Shown in pieces: positions 63,929-64,000 of a stretch of 64,000 bases of DNA. The notes below the pieces were generated by a model, which saw only the letters and a program-made list of their open reading frames with translations, had not been told where the DNA came from and did not search any database. Where the stretch lies: positions 1 to 64,000 of the forward strand of contig NZ_JAAIXY010000015.1 of the NCBI RefSeq assembly GCF_010894455.1, written 5' to 3'. The stretch's first letter is position 1. Every line of letters starts with the position of its first letter. The translations under genes and the position numbers were made by a program. Origin of the DNA: Myxococcus eversor (GTDB lineage: Bacteria; Myxococcota; Myxococcia; Myxococcales; Myxococcaceae).

Positions 63929-64000
63929 TCAGCCCTCGTCGGAGGCCTTGCGCAGCTCCGCGTAGAGGCGGGCCAGGTCCTGGAGCTGGTAGTGGGCATT
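63929..64000 (-). CDS. C-terminus of an unidentified gene
   Basis: The last 23 codons of a minus-strand gene that enters from the right edge, ending LARLYAELRKASDEG before TGA. Codon use fits a real gene and it converges on the CysQ gene. Too little is visible to name it. Confidence 0.6.
   Translation of the reverse strand, partial: NAHYQLQDLARLYAELRKASDEG

Overview
The window is high-GC DNA (strong G/C preference at third codon positions, frequent GTG starts) and almost certainly comes from a myxobacterium of the Myxococcus/Corallococcus type. Supporting signs are a DUF2378 protein (a family described from Myxococcales), a large NRPS, RCC1-repeat and VWA surface proteins, a giant hybrid histidine kinase, many lipoproteins, and M4 peptidases with C-terminal PPC domains. 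No rRNA, tRNA, transposase or CRISPR array was seen.

Layout. 1-7.2 kb: the 5' part of an NRPS gene (minus strand, running off the left edge) with a degenerate thioesterase at its N-terminus, preceded in the same operon by an MFS exporter. 7.5-10.7 kb: DUF2383 protein, an unknown protein, a cysteine-rich protein and a DUF2378 protein. 10.8-17.5 kb: three paralogous von Willebrand A proteins, two ending in dockerin-type calcium repeats. One lies in a minus-strand operon with a lipoprotein, a tetraheme cytochrome c and a 14-repeat RCC1 lipoprotein. 17.6-19.8 kb: two unrecognised secreted proteins, followed by about 0.9 kb without a convincing gene. 20.7-25.8 kb: a stand-alone DHxxxDG acyltransferase-like protein, a COG3687 metal-dependent hydrolase, a zinc phospholipase C/S1 nuclease-like protein and a Tat-exported SDR.

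26-46 kb is mostly housekeeping: purL, msrB, a CBS protein, a short ThrRS without editing domain, an OPT transporter, an M50-like protease, a methyltransferase, an ATP-grasp enzyme facing a coupled GT2/PLP-decarboxylase pair, the Bpt/Ate aminoacyl-transferase, an alpha/beta hydrolase, a GT4 glycosyltransferase and glnS. 46.3-52.8 kb: a small gene split by an in-frame TGA and a 2021-residue hybrid histidine kinase whose sensor-kinase-receiver-kinase layout is present twice. 53.2-58 kb: two tandem M4 metalloproteases, duplicated together with leader and terminator. 58.2-64 kb: DUF4291, a methyltransferase, a GNAT, DUF2019 with a possible relic gene in front, a zinc-finger/papain-like candidate, DUF3592, a CysQ/inositol monophosphatase family enzyme, and the end of one more gene.

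How they fit together: the left end is the start of a natural-product locus with its exporter. Much of the accessory content is envelope or secreted protein, as expected for a predatory soil bacterium. The most unusual points are the thioesterase-like domain that has lost all three catalytic residues, the cytochrome/RCC1/VWA-dockerin operon, the editing-less ThrRS with a structured leader, the doubled histidine kinase, and the M4 pair in which one copy is a predicted lipoprotein and the other is not. All functional statements come from reading motifs; no database search was run.
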